64,000 nt of DNA from contig DATNPH010000032.1 in NCBI GenBank assembly GCA_036703315.1, positions 39,601 to 103,600 of the forward strand, in the 5' to 3' direction. The notes below the pieces were generated by a model. That model was not told the DNA's origin. It was given only the letters and a program-made list of their open reading frames with translations, and made no database searches. The stretch's first letter is position 1. Every line of letters begins with the position of its first letter. The position numbers were made by a program, and so were the translations under genes. The DNA is from DATNPH01 sp036703315 (GTDB lineage Bacteria; Cyanobacteriota; Cyanobacteriia; Cyanobacteriales; Coleofasciculaceae). Positions 8,404-16,422 of the stretch are shown piece after piece.

Positions 8404-9402
8404 ATGGCCCGGATGTATTACGATACTGATGCCAACTTAGACCTGCTCGCTAATAAAACAATTGCAATCATCGGTTACGGCTCTCAAGGTCACGCCCACG
8501 CGCTCAATCTTAAAGATAGTGGCATAAACGTCATTGTTGGGCTGTATCCGGGTAGTAAATCCACAGCTAAAGCTGAACAAGCTGGTTTAAAAGTCCACTC
8601 AGTGGCTGATGCTGCCAAAGCCGCTGACTTCATTATGATTTTGCTGCCCGATGAAGTGCAAAAAACAGTTTACAAAAATGAAATTGAGCCAAATTTAAAA
8701 GAGGGGAAAGTCCTCGCCTTTGCCCACGGCTTCAACATTCACTTTGGTCAAGTTGTCCCTCCAGCTGAAGTGGATGTCGTCATGGTTGCGCCAAAAGGCC
8801 CAGGGCATTTGGTACGGCGAACTTATGAGCAGGGAGAAGGGGTGCCTTGTCTGTTTGCCGTGTATCAAGATGCTACAGGTCAAGCACGCGATCGCGCCAT
8901 GGCATACGCTAAAGGTATTGGTGGCACTCGCGCCGGTATCCTGGAAACCAGCTTCCGCGAAGAAACAGAAACCGATTTGTTTGGAGAACAAGTCGTCCTG
9001 TGCGGTGGCTTAAGTGCTCTTATTAAATCTGGATTTGAAACGTTAGTAGCCGCTGGATATCAGCCAGAGTTAGCGTATTTTGAATGCCTCCACGAAGTCA
9101 AACTGATTGTTGACTTAGTTGTGGAAGGCGGACTGGCAAAGATGCGCGACAGCATCTCCAATACGGCTGAATATGGCGATTATACCCGTGGTCCTCGGAT
9201 TGTTACCGACCAAACCCGTGCCGAGATGCGTAAAATTCTCCAAGAAATTCAATCGGGTCAGTTTGCCCGTGAATTCGTATTAGAAAATCAGGCAGGTAAA
9301 CCCGGATTTACCTCAATGCGGCGTCAGGAAGCCGAACATCCGATTGAGGAAGTCGGTAAAGATTTACGAGCCATGTTTAGCTGGTTGAAGAAAACCTCGT
9401 AA
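8404..9402 (+). CDS. ilvC: Ketol-acid reductoisomerase (IlvC)
   Basis: IlvC catalyses NADPH- and Mg-dependent isomerisation and reduction of acetolactate or acetohydroxybutyrate in valine, isoleucine and leucine synthesis. The 332-residue protein is the short class I type. It shows a Rossmann GYGSQGHAHALNLKDSG, the substrate-region APKGPGH, metal-ligand helix LFGEQVVLCGG, and ECLHEVKLIVDLVVEGG in the knotted C-terminal domain. I chose ATG 8404 (MARMYYD) because AAGGAG ends 9 bases before it; the ATG at 8395 abuts the Shine-Dalgarno directly. It appears monocistronic, with a MITE just upstream. Confidence 0.97.
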   Translation: MARMYYDTDANLDLLANKTIAIIGYGSQGHAHALNLKDSGINVIVGLYPGSKSTAKAEQAGLKVHSVADAAKAADFIMILLPDEVQKTVYKNEIEPNLKEGKVLAFAHGFNIHFGQVVPPAEVDVVMVAPKGPGHLVRRTYEQGEGVPCLFAVYQDATGQARDRAMAYAKGIGGTRAGILETSFREETETDLFGEQVVLCGGLSALIKSGFETLVAAGYQPELAYFECLHEVKLIVDLVVEGGLAKMRDSISNTAEYGDYTRGPRIVTDQTRAEMRKILQEIQSGQFAREFVLENQAGKPGFTSMRRQEAEHPIEEVGKDLRAMFSWLKKTS

Positions 9403-9416
9403 ATTTATTTGATACT

Positions 9417-9520
9417 CCCACGGCTTCACTTCGTCAAGAGGTCTATTTATAAAGAAATTCGAGCCCCCCAACTCCCCTAGAAAAGGGGGCCTAATTATAA
9501 ATTAGCTCTAAAGCCGTGGG
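9417..9520. repeat. Inverted-repeat element downstream of ilvC
   Basis: CCCACGGCTT (9417-9426) and AAGCCGTGGG (9511-9520) form a perfect 10-bp inverted pair around a segment with C/G tracts (gccccccaactcccct ... agggggcc). Motifs of the form AAGCCGTGGGCT occur near ends of IS200/IS605-type elements in cyanobacteria, so this may be a non-coding derivative, but that link is inference. It may also act as a transcription barrier for ilvC. Confidence 0.5.
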
Positions 9521-10147
9521 CTTTCCAGATCCATCATTCGCGCTATCCGCACACTGGCGTCACGCCTCGCATCACCCTTTACGCTACCACTTTGCTGACA
9601 CCCCTACAAAAGTTCAGGAGATGAGGGTAAAGCCTAGGCTTATAAATAGGCGGAGATTAGGAGTTCATCGTTCATCCTCTATATAAGGATCGCAATCAAC
9701 AAGCAGTAGGCGCGAGGATTCCCTCCTGAACCTAAGCTCGGCGGAACGCCACAAGCTTTCAAGCCTTCAACTTTTAATACTCAACCCTTGCACAAGCTTT
9801 TAATCTCTAATAAAAGAATATTGTAAGTTCACTAAAACTTAATCTTAATCCCCCACAATATTAACTTTGTATCAAGCTTTACTGAAGTTACTACCAATAC
9901 TATCGCCTTAGAGTTTAATTTTATTAGTGACATTAGAACTTACTTCTAATCATCAAGTGCCATAGTGGCTTGTTTACAGATGGTCAATTTATCAAAATTT
10001 TGAATTTTCTAAAAGTGGAAATGTTTACTTAATGCAGGCTGACAGAGGGTGCTATATACAGGCTACGTGCTATACCCAAAGGCGACAGAAATACTAACTT
10101 TCACCAACTAGTCTTTCGCCTTCTATCCCTGAAAGGAAGTAATTAAA
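9521..10147. other. Intergenic region upstream of the 10148 gene
   Basis: About 630 bases without a convincing gene. The sequence becomes AT-rich from about 9770. It should contain the promoter of the secreted-protein gene at 10148, but I could not identify clear -35/-10 boxes. Confidence 0.5.
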
Positions 10148-10828
10148 ATGAAAAGTCCTCTAGCTGCGATCGCCGTTGGCTTTACTTTGCTGATGGGAGC
10201 CACTTCTGCCAGTGCTGTCCCTCTATACGATGGCTCATTGGGTCAAACGGCAGACCTACAGGGATGGTCGTATCTAGGTACCATTAGTCCTCCTGCACTG
10301 TCGTCAACAACTAATGCCTTAAGTCTTGATACTGACGATATCTCCAATTATGGAGGCTATTTCAGGCTAGCACCGTTTCAACTTGACCGAACCCCTGGAT
10401 ACACTATCAGTTTTAGTTTAAAGATTGACCCTGAAAACCTCTCAAATAACAACTATGTCAGCCTAATTGTTATGAGTGATGCCTTACCGGGTGAAACTCA
10501 GCCCTACGGTATTGAATTGAATTTTGGGGAAAATAGCATTTGGGCTCAGAACAAGAATTTTACTGCTGGCGAGAAGGTCGCTGTCAAGGGCACGGCTGCG
10601 ACGAAAAGCTATGTTCTTAAAATTCAAGGTAACCAGTATCAGCTGCTGACCAGCAATCTTGCTCCTCCCATCCTGCAAGGCTCATTACGCAAATATCCAG
10701 GATTTACACCTATCCCTGGATTTATCAATCCTTACACTACCCCCAACCTGATTTTCATAGGTGATAAGACACCATTGGCTACGTCAAAAGTGGCTGTCAC
10801 TCGTGTTTCTGCATCTCCACTAAATTAG
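10148..10828 (+). CDS. Secreted protein of unknown function
   Basis: The 226-residue product starts with a typical Sec signal peptide (hydrophobic residues about 6-20, cleavage after ATSASA near residue 23). The mature part is rich in Ser, Thr, Gly and Asn and reads like a beta-sandwich (lectin or choice-of-anchor style) domain, with YDGSLGQTADLQGWSYLG at its start and alternating hydrophobic strands such as YTISFSLKIDPENL. No PEP-CTERM anchor or catalytic motif is visible. AAGGAAG precedes the ATG by about 7 bases. The gene is alone on its strand and converges on psbY, sharing the hairpin at 10866. Confidence 0.75.
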   Translation: MKSPLAAIAVGFTLLMGATSASAVPLYDGSLGQTADLQGWSYLGTISPPALSSTTNALSLDTDDISNYGGYFRLAPFQLDRTPGYTISFSLKIDPENLSNNNYVSLIVMSDALPGETQPYGIELNFGENSIWAQNKNFTAGEKVAVKGTAATKSYVLKIQGNQYQLLTSNLAPPILQGSLRKYPGFTPIPGFINPYTTPNLIFIGDKTPLATSKVAVTRVSASPLN

Positions 10829-10865
10829 GCGCTCACTTACCTGCTAGTTGGAGACTCTCAAGAAA

Positions 10866-10906
10866 AAAGTCAGCTGACCGTCTGTAGTCGTTGGTCAGCT
10901 GACTTT
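10866..10906. terminator. Bidirectional terminator hairpin
   Basis: AAAGTCAGCTGACC (10866-10879) and GGTCAGCTGACTTT (10893-10906) pair perfectly over 14 bp with a 13-base loop. On the minus strand the stem is followed by a T run, which suits psbY. On the plus strand the descending arm ends in CTTTAT. It sits between the convergent secreted-protein gene and psbY. Confidence 0.85.
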
Positions 10907-10928
10907 ATGTCGCTTATGCCAGTAGTGT

Positions 10929-11051
10929 TCAGGATCTATTTAGAAAAGCCTGAACTTGCCGTATGGCAACAGGAGCAATATTGAACAGTGCCCAGCCGGC
11001 TGCCAAGAGGACTGGAGACAAAACTATCAATAAACGCCAGTCAAGATCCAT
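10929..11051 (-). CDS. psbY: Photosystem II protein Y (PsbY)
   Basis: This is a 40-residue single-span thylakoid membrane protein of the photosystem II periphery. The translated product starts MDLDWRLLIVLSPVLLAAG and continues WALFNIAPVAIRQVQAFLNR before a TGA. It matches the PsbY pattern of an N-terminal MDWR, a hydrophobic span, FNIA and a QxQxFLN tail. GGAGG lies about 8 bases upstream of the ATG. The gene follows the gamma carbonic anhydrase homologue by 113 bases on the same strand and ends at the bidirectional terminator, so it may be co-transcribed or have its own promoter. Confidence 0.92.
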   Translation of the reverse strand: MDLDWRLLIVLSPVLLAAGWALFNIAPVAIRQVQAFLNRS

Positions 11052-11164
11052 GTTGTTATTTCCCTCCTATAACACCTGAAGTTTTTTGAATTTTTCTCAT
11101 TTTTCTATTTTTAGCTAAATTGGCATAGTTGGCTATATGCCCACACGGCACTGAAGCCTAAAAC

Positions 11165-11695
11165 TTAGTGAGGTGTCGTAAATCCTAAATCGGTTCCTCT
11201 GCCTGCGTGAACTAGAGCCAGCTTCTCATAGCGCCGCGCATGTTCAATAAGTTCAGCTGCCTCAGCTTCAGAGACATCACGTAATCGCTTAGCCGGAACT
11301 CCGACTACAAGCGACAAAGGTGGAACATCTTTACTCACTACGGCACCAGCACCAACAATGCTACCAGCCCCTACACGGACGCCATCTAGAACCACAGCAC
11401 CAATGCCAATCAGGCTGCCTCGTTCAATGTAAGCTGAATGAACCACAGCGCGATGACCAACCGTGACATAGTCTTCTAAAACTGTTGGCTTGCCAGGATC
11501 TCCGTGTAAAATCACACCATCTTGAATATTCGTTCGCTCACCGATTTCAATGCGTTCAACATCTCCGCGCACAACGGCACCGTACCAGATACTAACTCCA
11601 GCAGCTAGCAACACCTGACCTATCACCACCGCATTTGGAGCGACAAAGGCAGCTTTAGAGAGGTCAGGAGGGGACCAATAGGAGGTGGCTGACAT
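11165..11695 (-). CDS. Gamma carbonic anhydrase family protein
   Basis: The protein is a left-handed beta-helix of hexapeptide repeats with the gamma carbonic anhydrase ligand pattern: His in VILHGD and two His five residues apart in VGHRAVVHSAYI, plus VVRGDVERIEIGERTNIQDGV for trimer and active-site contacts. It ends with a C-terminal helix (EAEAAELIEHARRYEKLAL). Whether it hydrates CO2 or is a non-catalytic relative cannot be read from the sequence. I prefer ATG 11695 (MSATSYWSPPDLSKAAF); an in-frame GTG at 11728 would add MNHLNPLNPQL, encoded by a 9-bp direct repeat. psbY follows on the same strand. Confidence 0.88.
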   Translation of the reverse strand: MSATSYWSPPDLSKAAFVAPNAVVIGQVLLAAGVSIWYGAVVRGDVERIEIGERTNIQDGVILHGDPGKPTVLEDYVTVGHRAVVHSAYIERGSLIGIGAVVLDGVRVGAGSIVGAGAVVSKDVPPLSLVVGVPAKRLRDVSEAEAAELIEHARRYEKLALVHAGRGTDLGFTTPH

Positions 11696-11844
11696 CAATT
11701 GCGGATTAAGCGGATTAAGATGATTCACGATTCTCAGTTAATTCCATTAAGGAATGCCCGTAAACATCACTAAACAGAACAGTTCCCCAGATATAATAAA
11801 GCCACTGGTACTAGCACACACGTAAAGACGCCGATAACCACTTG

Positions 11845-12354
11845 ATGATCAATTCAGGCTTGCAGTACCCCATATTTGGGCCAGAGATTCAGTGTCCTCA
11901 CTGTCGTCAGATGATTCCTGCTTTGACGCTGACGGATACCTATCTGTGTCCACGTCATGGTGCCTTCGAGGCAGACCCAAAGACGGGGGAACTGATACAT
12001 TTACAATCTGGGCGTCACTGGCGTCAATGGAACGATGAGTGGTATCGGCAGCACACGCATCCAGACGGGATCCGCTTTGAAATTCACGAAGCGCTGGATC
12101 GACTCTACACTCAAGGTTACCGAGCGACGCGAGTGATTATTGCCAGCCGCTATAAGGAGTTGGTGAGTGCCTATTTGGAGCGTAGCACTCCCTGGCGCGG
12201 GCCTTCCGAACCAGCGCGACCGAGACTTTATGGGTTACCCGTGGAATTTAGCCCTGACCCCAAAGAAGAACCTTGCTGGGAAGTTATCAATTTCGATTTA
12301 GAAAAAGAACCGGGTGTCCCGGTGCGTTATCCCTACTTCCGATTATTTGAGTAG
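11845..12354 (+). CDS. Conserved cyanobacterial protein, TIGR02652-like
   Basis: The product is about 169 residues with an N-terminal zinc-ribbon-like pair, CPHC near residue 17 and CPRHG near residue 35. These are followed by DPKTGELIHLQSGRHWRQWNDEWYRQHTHPDGIRFEIHEALDRLYTQGYRATRVIIASRY. This order resembles the cyanobacterial family I recall as TIGR02652; its function is unknown to me. It starts at TTG 11842 or ATG 11845, with no strong Shine-Dalgarno. The VOC-family gene follows after a small tandem repeat and may share its transcript. Confidence 0.75.
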   Translation: MINSGLQYPIFGPEIQCPHCRQMIPALTLTDTYLCPRHGAFEADPKTGELIHLQSGRHWRQWNDEWYRQHTHPDGIRFEIHEALDRLYTQGYRATRVIIASRYKELVSAYLERSTPWRGPSEPARPRLYGLPVEFSPDPKEEPCWEVINFDLEKEPGVPVRYPYFRLFE

Positions 12355-12381
12355 GCATGAACAAAAGGGGAGAGAGGAACA

Positions 12382-12414
12382 ATTCCCAATTCCCCATTCC
12401 CAATTCCCCATTCC
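12382..12414. repeat. 14-bp tandem repeat (ATTCCCAATTCCCC)
   Basis: Two full copies and a partial third of ATTCCCAATTCCCC fill the spacer between the two genes, ending just before the VOC gene start. It is the same low-complexity family as the GGGAATGGG repeat at 7835. Confidence 0.85.
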
Positions 12415-12423
12415 GGATTCCCT

Positions 12424-12870
12424 ATGCATCACGCTTCAATTCGCACGGCGAATATTCATCGCGCGATCGCGTTCTACGAACAGTTGGGATTCACCGTCTG
12501 TGAACGCTTCACCGCGGGCATCACTCTTGCCTGCTGGATGGAAGGACTTGGAGGACGCATTGAGTTGATCCAAATTCCTCAACCCAAACCAGCACCCGAT
12601 GCTTTTGGGGATGAGCATTACGTTGGGTACTACCATCTGTCCTTTGACATTACAGATATTTCTACTGACCTCCCCAGTTGGTTAGCGTCCCTGCAAGAAA
12701 CTTTTACTGAAGCATCACGTCACAACCCAGAAGAGTTTCAACCTCTGAAAATTCTTTTAGAACCAACTCAACAGATGATCGGCGATCGCGTTTACGAAGT
12801 CGCTTTCATCACTGATACTGATGGCCTGCCTTTAGAATTCTTACGAGAGCTACGCTCTCAATCCGTTTGA
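12424..12870 (+). CDS. VOC superfamily protein (glyoxalase/dioxygenase fold)
   Basis: The 148-residue protein opens with MHHASIRTANIHRAIAFYEQLGF, the typical first beta-alpha unit of vicinal-oxygen-chelate proteins. Possible metal ligands are the N-terminal His pair, GGRIELIQ in the middle, GYYHLSFDI, and the C-terminal DTDGLPLEFLRE. The substrate is unknown; glyoxalase I-like, dioxygenase-like and resistance-type members share this pattern. No good Shine-Dalgarno is visible and the start directly follows a tandem repeat. Confidence 0.85.
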   Translation: MHHASIRTANIHRAIAFYEQLGFTVCERFTAGITLACWMEGLGGRIELIQIPQPKPAPDAFGDEHYVGYYHLSFDITDISTDLPSWLASLQETFTEASRHNPEEFQPLKILLEPTQQMIGDRVYEVAFITDTDGLPLEFLRELRSQSV

Positions 12871-12989
12871 TTTTTGAATTAAAATAGCGTATAAAGTCAT
12901 ATTCATACGTTCGAAGTTAAGAGTAAAATTTAACCCTCACCTCCAATCACTCTCAATACATCTCGGTTAGAAATGTTTATCTTTCGCAG

Positions 12990-13059
12990 ATCCCCCCAAC
13001 CCCCCTTTTCCAAGGGGGCTATCTTCCTCCCTTTTTTAAGGGGAGCAACGGGGGAGCAA
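12990..13059. repeat. C/G-tract intergenic repeat with two small hairpins
   Basis: Contains ccccccttttccaagggggc and ctcccttttttaaggggag, each able to fold, followed by a G-rich tail. This is a frequent cyanobacterial intergenic palindrome; related tracts occur at 9460-9490, 8230-8295 and 16095-16150. It lies 65 bases upstream of the M16 peptidase start. The rest of 12871-13123 shows nothing else. Confidence 0.75.
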
Positions 13060-13123
13060 GCCTTATCCGAGAAGAATTGCAATCACTCTCCTATTCCCGT
13101 TCTTGCTCGTTAGAACGAAACTT

Positions 13124-15949
13124 ATGCATTTCTGGTCAACTTTGCGTCGCCGTAGTCTTCTAGTTTTGCTTTTCTGCCTCTGCTTGAGTGGTGTGCTACT
13201 AACAGCAAAAGTCACGTCTACTCAAGCCTCTGTCTCCCTGTCTGTGCGTCCAACTGACTCACCATCAGTAACAAAAACTGATGCCACGTCACTTGCACTT
13301 ACCCAAGATGTGCGCCAAACAGTTTTGGACAATGGTCTGGTCGTCCTAACCAAGGAAGTGCATACCGCGCCAGTCGTGTCTGTACAGGTATGGTACAAAA
13401 TCGGATCGCGTAACGAAGAGCCAGGAGTCAATGGCATTGCTCACCAACTAGAACATATGCTCTTCAAAGGCACCAAAGAGCGTCCGATTCAATGGGGTCG
13501 CCTTTTCAGCGCTTTGGGGAGCGAGTCCAATGCGTTCACAAGTTACGACAACACGGTCTACTTCGGCACGATTGAGCGAGAAAAGCTGACAGCGCTGCTG
13601 ACTCTGGAAGCAGACCGGATGGAAAACGCTACCATTGACGCCCAGCAACTTGACAAGGAAAAGCGAGTCGTGATTTCTGAGTTGCAGGGATACGAAAACA
13701 GTCCTGGTTACCGACTCAACCGTGCTGTGATGCGTGCGGCATTTCCTAACAAAGCTTATGGATTGACTGTTGGTGGAACCAAGGCAGATGTAGAAAAGTT
13801 TCAAGTTGAGCAGGTACGGAATTACTACCGAAAATACTACAGCCCCAACAATGCCAGTTTGATAGTTGTGGGCGACTTTAAAACCGAACCTACCCTTAAA
13901 GCGATTAAAGAAACCTTTGGCAAAGTGCCAAAGAGAGACTCGAAGGTTGAAAACTCTAACCCACAACCCACAAACGTGCAATCTACAACCCCTCAAGAAC
14001 AACGGACTCCCATTGTTCTACGTGAAGAGGGCAGTGCAGCCTTCTTGCAGGAGGTATATCCGTTACCAGCCGCTACTCATCCTGATGTACCAGCATTGGA
14101 TGTGATGGATTACATCTTGACAGGAGGTCGGAATTCTCGCCTGTATCAAGCTTTGGTGGAATCAGGCATCGCTAGCAATATTTCAGGTGGTGCTGCCAAC
14201 TTAGTCGAGGCTGGCTGGTATGAACTGTCGGCTACAGCTGCACCGGGTCAAAAATTAGAAAAAATTGAGCAAATTTTTGCCTCAGAGATTGCTCAGTTAA
14301 GTGAGAAAGGTGTTAGTGAGGAAGAATTAAACCGGGCAAAGACGCAACTGAGCGCTGGAATAATTTTGGCAAACCGGGATATTACGAGCCAAGCGATGCA
14401 ACTTGGCTCTAATCAGTCAACGGCTGGTGATTACCGCTACACAGACATCTATCTGGCGGGAGTTGAGAAAGTAAGCGCGGCTGATGTACAGCGCGTTGCT
14501 AAAAACTATTTGGCTAAAGCTAATCGAACCGTAGGCTTTTTTGAGCCGACAAAAATAGACGGCAAAGCTAGTACAGGGTCAGCTGGTGCCGCTCAAACTA
14601 GTGAGAGCTTCAACGCTGGGCCCCCTGTAGACCCCGCAGAAGTGGCGAAGTACCTGCCCGCGCAAGACACACCGACCACGCCGACAGCTCAGGCGCTGCC
14701 CCAATCATTTAAATTACCCAATGGGATGCAAGTGTTGCTTTTACCCGATCGCAGCACACCCACAGTAACGCTGAGTGGCTACATGCGTGCTGGTTCAGAG
14801 TTTGACTCGGCTACCAAAGCCGGCTTAGCAAGCCTGACAGCAGGAAATCTGATGAATGGCACCCAAACGCGAGATGCCTTACAGATTGCTAAAGCATTGG
14901 AGGAGCGAGGAGCAAGTCTGGGGTTTGGCGCGAACCGTGAGGGTGTGAATATTGGAGGGAACAGCTTAGCGGCTGACTTACCCATCCTGATTGAGACATT
15001 TGCTGATGTGGTACAAAATGCCACATTCCCTACAGATAAGCTGGAACTGACCCGTCAACAAACGCTGACCGGGCTGAAAGTGGAATTGGATACACCCTCG
15101 CAAGTAGCAAGACGGACGTTCCAACAGACAATTTATCCAAAAAATCACCCGTTCTATGCGTTTCCAACAGAGGAAAGCTTGACGGGCATCACCCGTGAGG
15201 ATTTAGTGAAGTTTTATCAGGAGCATTACCGACCTGATACGACAATATTGAGCTTAGTCGGGGACTTTGACCCAGCCAAGGTGCGATCGCTTCTTGAAGC
15301 TAAACTTTCCGGTTGGAAAGAGGCTGGCAAACCACCCACTGCCAACTATCCAAAGGTCGAGCTGCCGAAGACGGTAGTGAAATTGAATCCAGTTCTTCCT
15401 GGTAAAACTCAAGCTATTACCTTACTGGGTTATAAGGGGATTGACCGGAAAGACCCACGGTTCTATGCCGCATTGGTATTGAATCAGATTTTGGGGGGTG
15501 ATACGTTATCGAGTCGGTTAGGAACGGAAATCCGCGATCGCCAAGGCTTGACTTATGGCATCTACAGCTTCTTCCAAGCTGGATTGAATCCGGGACCATT
15601 TTTGATTCAGATGCAGACATCACCAGAAGATACCCCCAAAGCGATCGCTAGTACCATCTCCCTTCTCAAGCAAGTACAAGAAAAGGGCGTTACAAGTGCT
15701 GAAGTCTCCAGTGCCAAGCGATCGATCACCAGCCAGTATCCCGTTGGTCTTGCTAATCCAGACGAGTTAGCACAGACGATTGTTAGGAACGAAGTGTATG
15801 GTCTACCTCCTCAAGAAATTCGTGAGTTTATCAATCAAATCGAGGCTGTTACCTTAGACCAGGTCAATAAGTCTGCTAAGGAATTACTCCATCCTGATAA
15901 TCTAGTCGTTGTGACAGCCGGCCCTGCTATATCTGCATCGACTCAGTAG
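13124..15949 (+). CDS. Two-domain M16 (pitrilysin/insulinase) family zinc peptidase
   Basis: The protein has an N-terminal signal or membrane segment (LLVLLFCLCLSGVLLTA, residues about 12-28) and then two tandem M16 halves. The first half carries the inverted zinc motif HQLEH (H107, E110, H111) with the distal glutamate in VISELQGYENSP (E186), so it is catalytic. The second half, from about residue 530 (FKLPNGMQVLLLPDRSTPTV), has the same fold but no HxxEH, as in pitrilysin-type fused M16 proteins. Total length is 941 residues from ATG 13124; an in-frame TTG at 13103 is an alternative. The protein is probably periplasmic or membrane-attached and degrades peptides. It is monocistronic, with hairpins following the stop. 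Confidence 0.93.
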   Translation: MHFWSTLRRRSLLVLLFCLCLSGVLLTAKVTSTQASVSLSVRPTDSPSVTKTDATSLALTQDVRQTVLDNGLVVLTKEVHTAPVVSVQVWYKIGSRNEEPGVNGIAHQLEHMLFKGTKERPIQWGRLFSALGSESNAFTSYDNTVYFGTIEREKLTALLTLEADRMENATIDAQQLDKEKRVVISELQGYENSPGYRLNRAVMRAAFPNKAYGLTVGGTKADVEKFQVEQVRNYYRKYYSPNNASLIVVGDFKTEPTLKAIKETFGKVPKRDSKVENSNPQPTNVQSTTPQEQRTPIVLREEGSAAFLQEVYPLPAATHPDVPALDVMDYILTGGRNSRLYQALVESGIASNISGGAANLVEAGWYELSATAAPGQKLEKIEQIFASEIAQLSEKGVSEEELNRAKTQLSAGIILANRDITSQAMQLGSNQSTAGDYRYTDIYLAGVEKVSAADVQRVAKNYLAKANRTVGFFEPTKIDGKASTGSAGAAQTSESFNAGPPVDPAEVAKYLPAQDTPTTPTAQALPQSFKLPNGMQVLLLPDRSTPTVTLSGYMRAGSEFDSATKAGLASLTAGNLMNGTQTRDALQIAKALEERGASLGFGANREGVNIGGNSLAADLPILIETFADVVQNATFPTDKLELTRQQTLTGLKVELDTPSQVARRTFQQTIYPKNHPFYAFPTEESLTGITREDLVKFYQEHYRPDTTILSLVGDFDPAKVRSLLEAKLSGWKEAGKPPTANYPKVELPKTVVKLNPVLPGKTQAITLLGYKGIDRKDPRFYAALVLNQILGGDTLSSRLGTEIRDRQGLTYGIYSFFQAGLNPGPFLIQMQTSPEDTPKAIASTISLLKQVQEKGVTSAEVSSAKRSITSQYPVGLANPDELAQTIVRNEVYGLPPQEIREFINQIEAVTLDQVNKSAKELLHPDNLVVVTAGPAISASTQ

Positions 15950-16005
15950 TTTTGACACTCTCCGCCCTATAAGTGCGGAGATTATTCGTTCACAGACTCA
16001 ACTTG

Positions 16006-16031
16006 CTGAAATAGGTTTTCACCTATTTCAG
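16006..16031. repeat. Perfect 10-bp hairpin downstream of the M16 gene
   Basis: CTGAAATAGG (16006-16015) and CCTATTTCAG (16022-16031) pair perfectly with a 6-base loop TTTTCA. A smaller hairpin (ctccgc/gcggag, about 15959-15980) precedes it. Neither has a good T run, so I call them structure rather than a proven terminator. The following 16032-16200 holds C/G-tract repeats. Confidence 0.6.
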
Positions 16032-16215
16032 TAGAAGCTAAATCTCCCGTTTGCGAAGCATGGTGAGCGAAGCGAGGCGTAGCGTTCGGGTTTAAAACCC
16101 CCTTTTTAAGAAAGCAGGGGGAGCAAGGGAAGCTGGGGAGGCTGGGGGAGAAAAATCACAAAATTGGCAGGGGGGTTATAAAAGCAGATTTGGTATAAGC
16201 CATTGTTTATGGATA

Positions 16216-16422
16216 ATGCTGGGGTTAATCCTCTATATTGGTTTTGTCTCAATCCCAACACCTCTTGCTGCTCCCCTGGTAACCGAAGTCAAAGTGAGTT
16301 TGGGCAGCAGTGATAATGAGTTAAAATTTTTTCCTAACAAATTGCAGCTTGTAGGGGCGCAAGGCAAGAGCGCCCTACGGTGTGGTACTGCTTTTGACTT
16401 GCTTAGCGGCGTCCTCGACTAA
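16216..16422 (+). pseudogene. Plastocyanin N-terminal fragment
   Basis: The frame begins with a short hydrophobic leader (MLGLILYIGFVSIPTPLAA) and continues VTEVKVSLGSSDNELKFFPN then KLQL. That resembles the first two beta strands of cyanobacterial plastocyanin (xxYTVKLGSDxGxLxFxPxxLxL). After residue 45 the homology stops at a GTAGGGGCG hairpin repeat and the frame reads through repeat sequence to a stop inside the neighbouring gene's 3' end. The copper ligands (His, Cys, His, Met) are therefore absent. I read it as a truncated relic. The match rests on about 22 residues, so confidence is moderate. Confidence 0.5.
16351..16378. repeat. GTAGGGGCG hairpin repeat
   Basis: GTAGGGGCG and CGCCCTAC form a stem with an 11-base loop. 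Related GTAGGGG-type palindromes occur at 25259-25330 and 59030-59060. Here it interrupts the plastocyanin-like frame. Confidence 0.7.

Noticed and set aside
13448..14002. 184-codon minus-strand frame inside the M16 peptidase
   Set aside because: It is antisense to a well-supported catalytic domain and has no recognisable motif.
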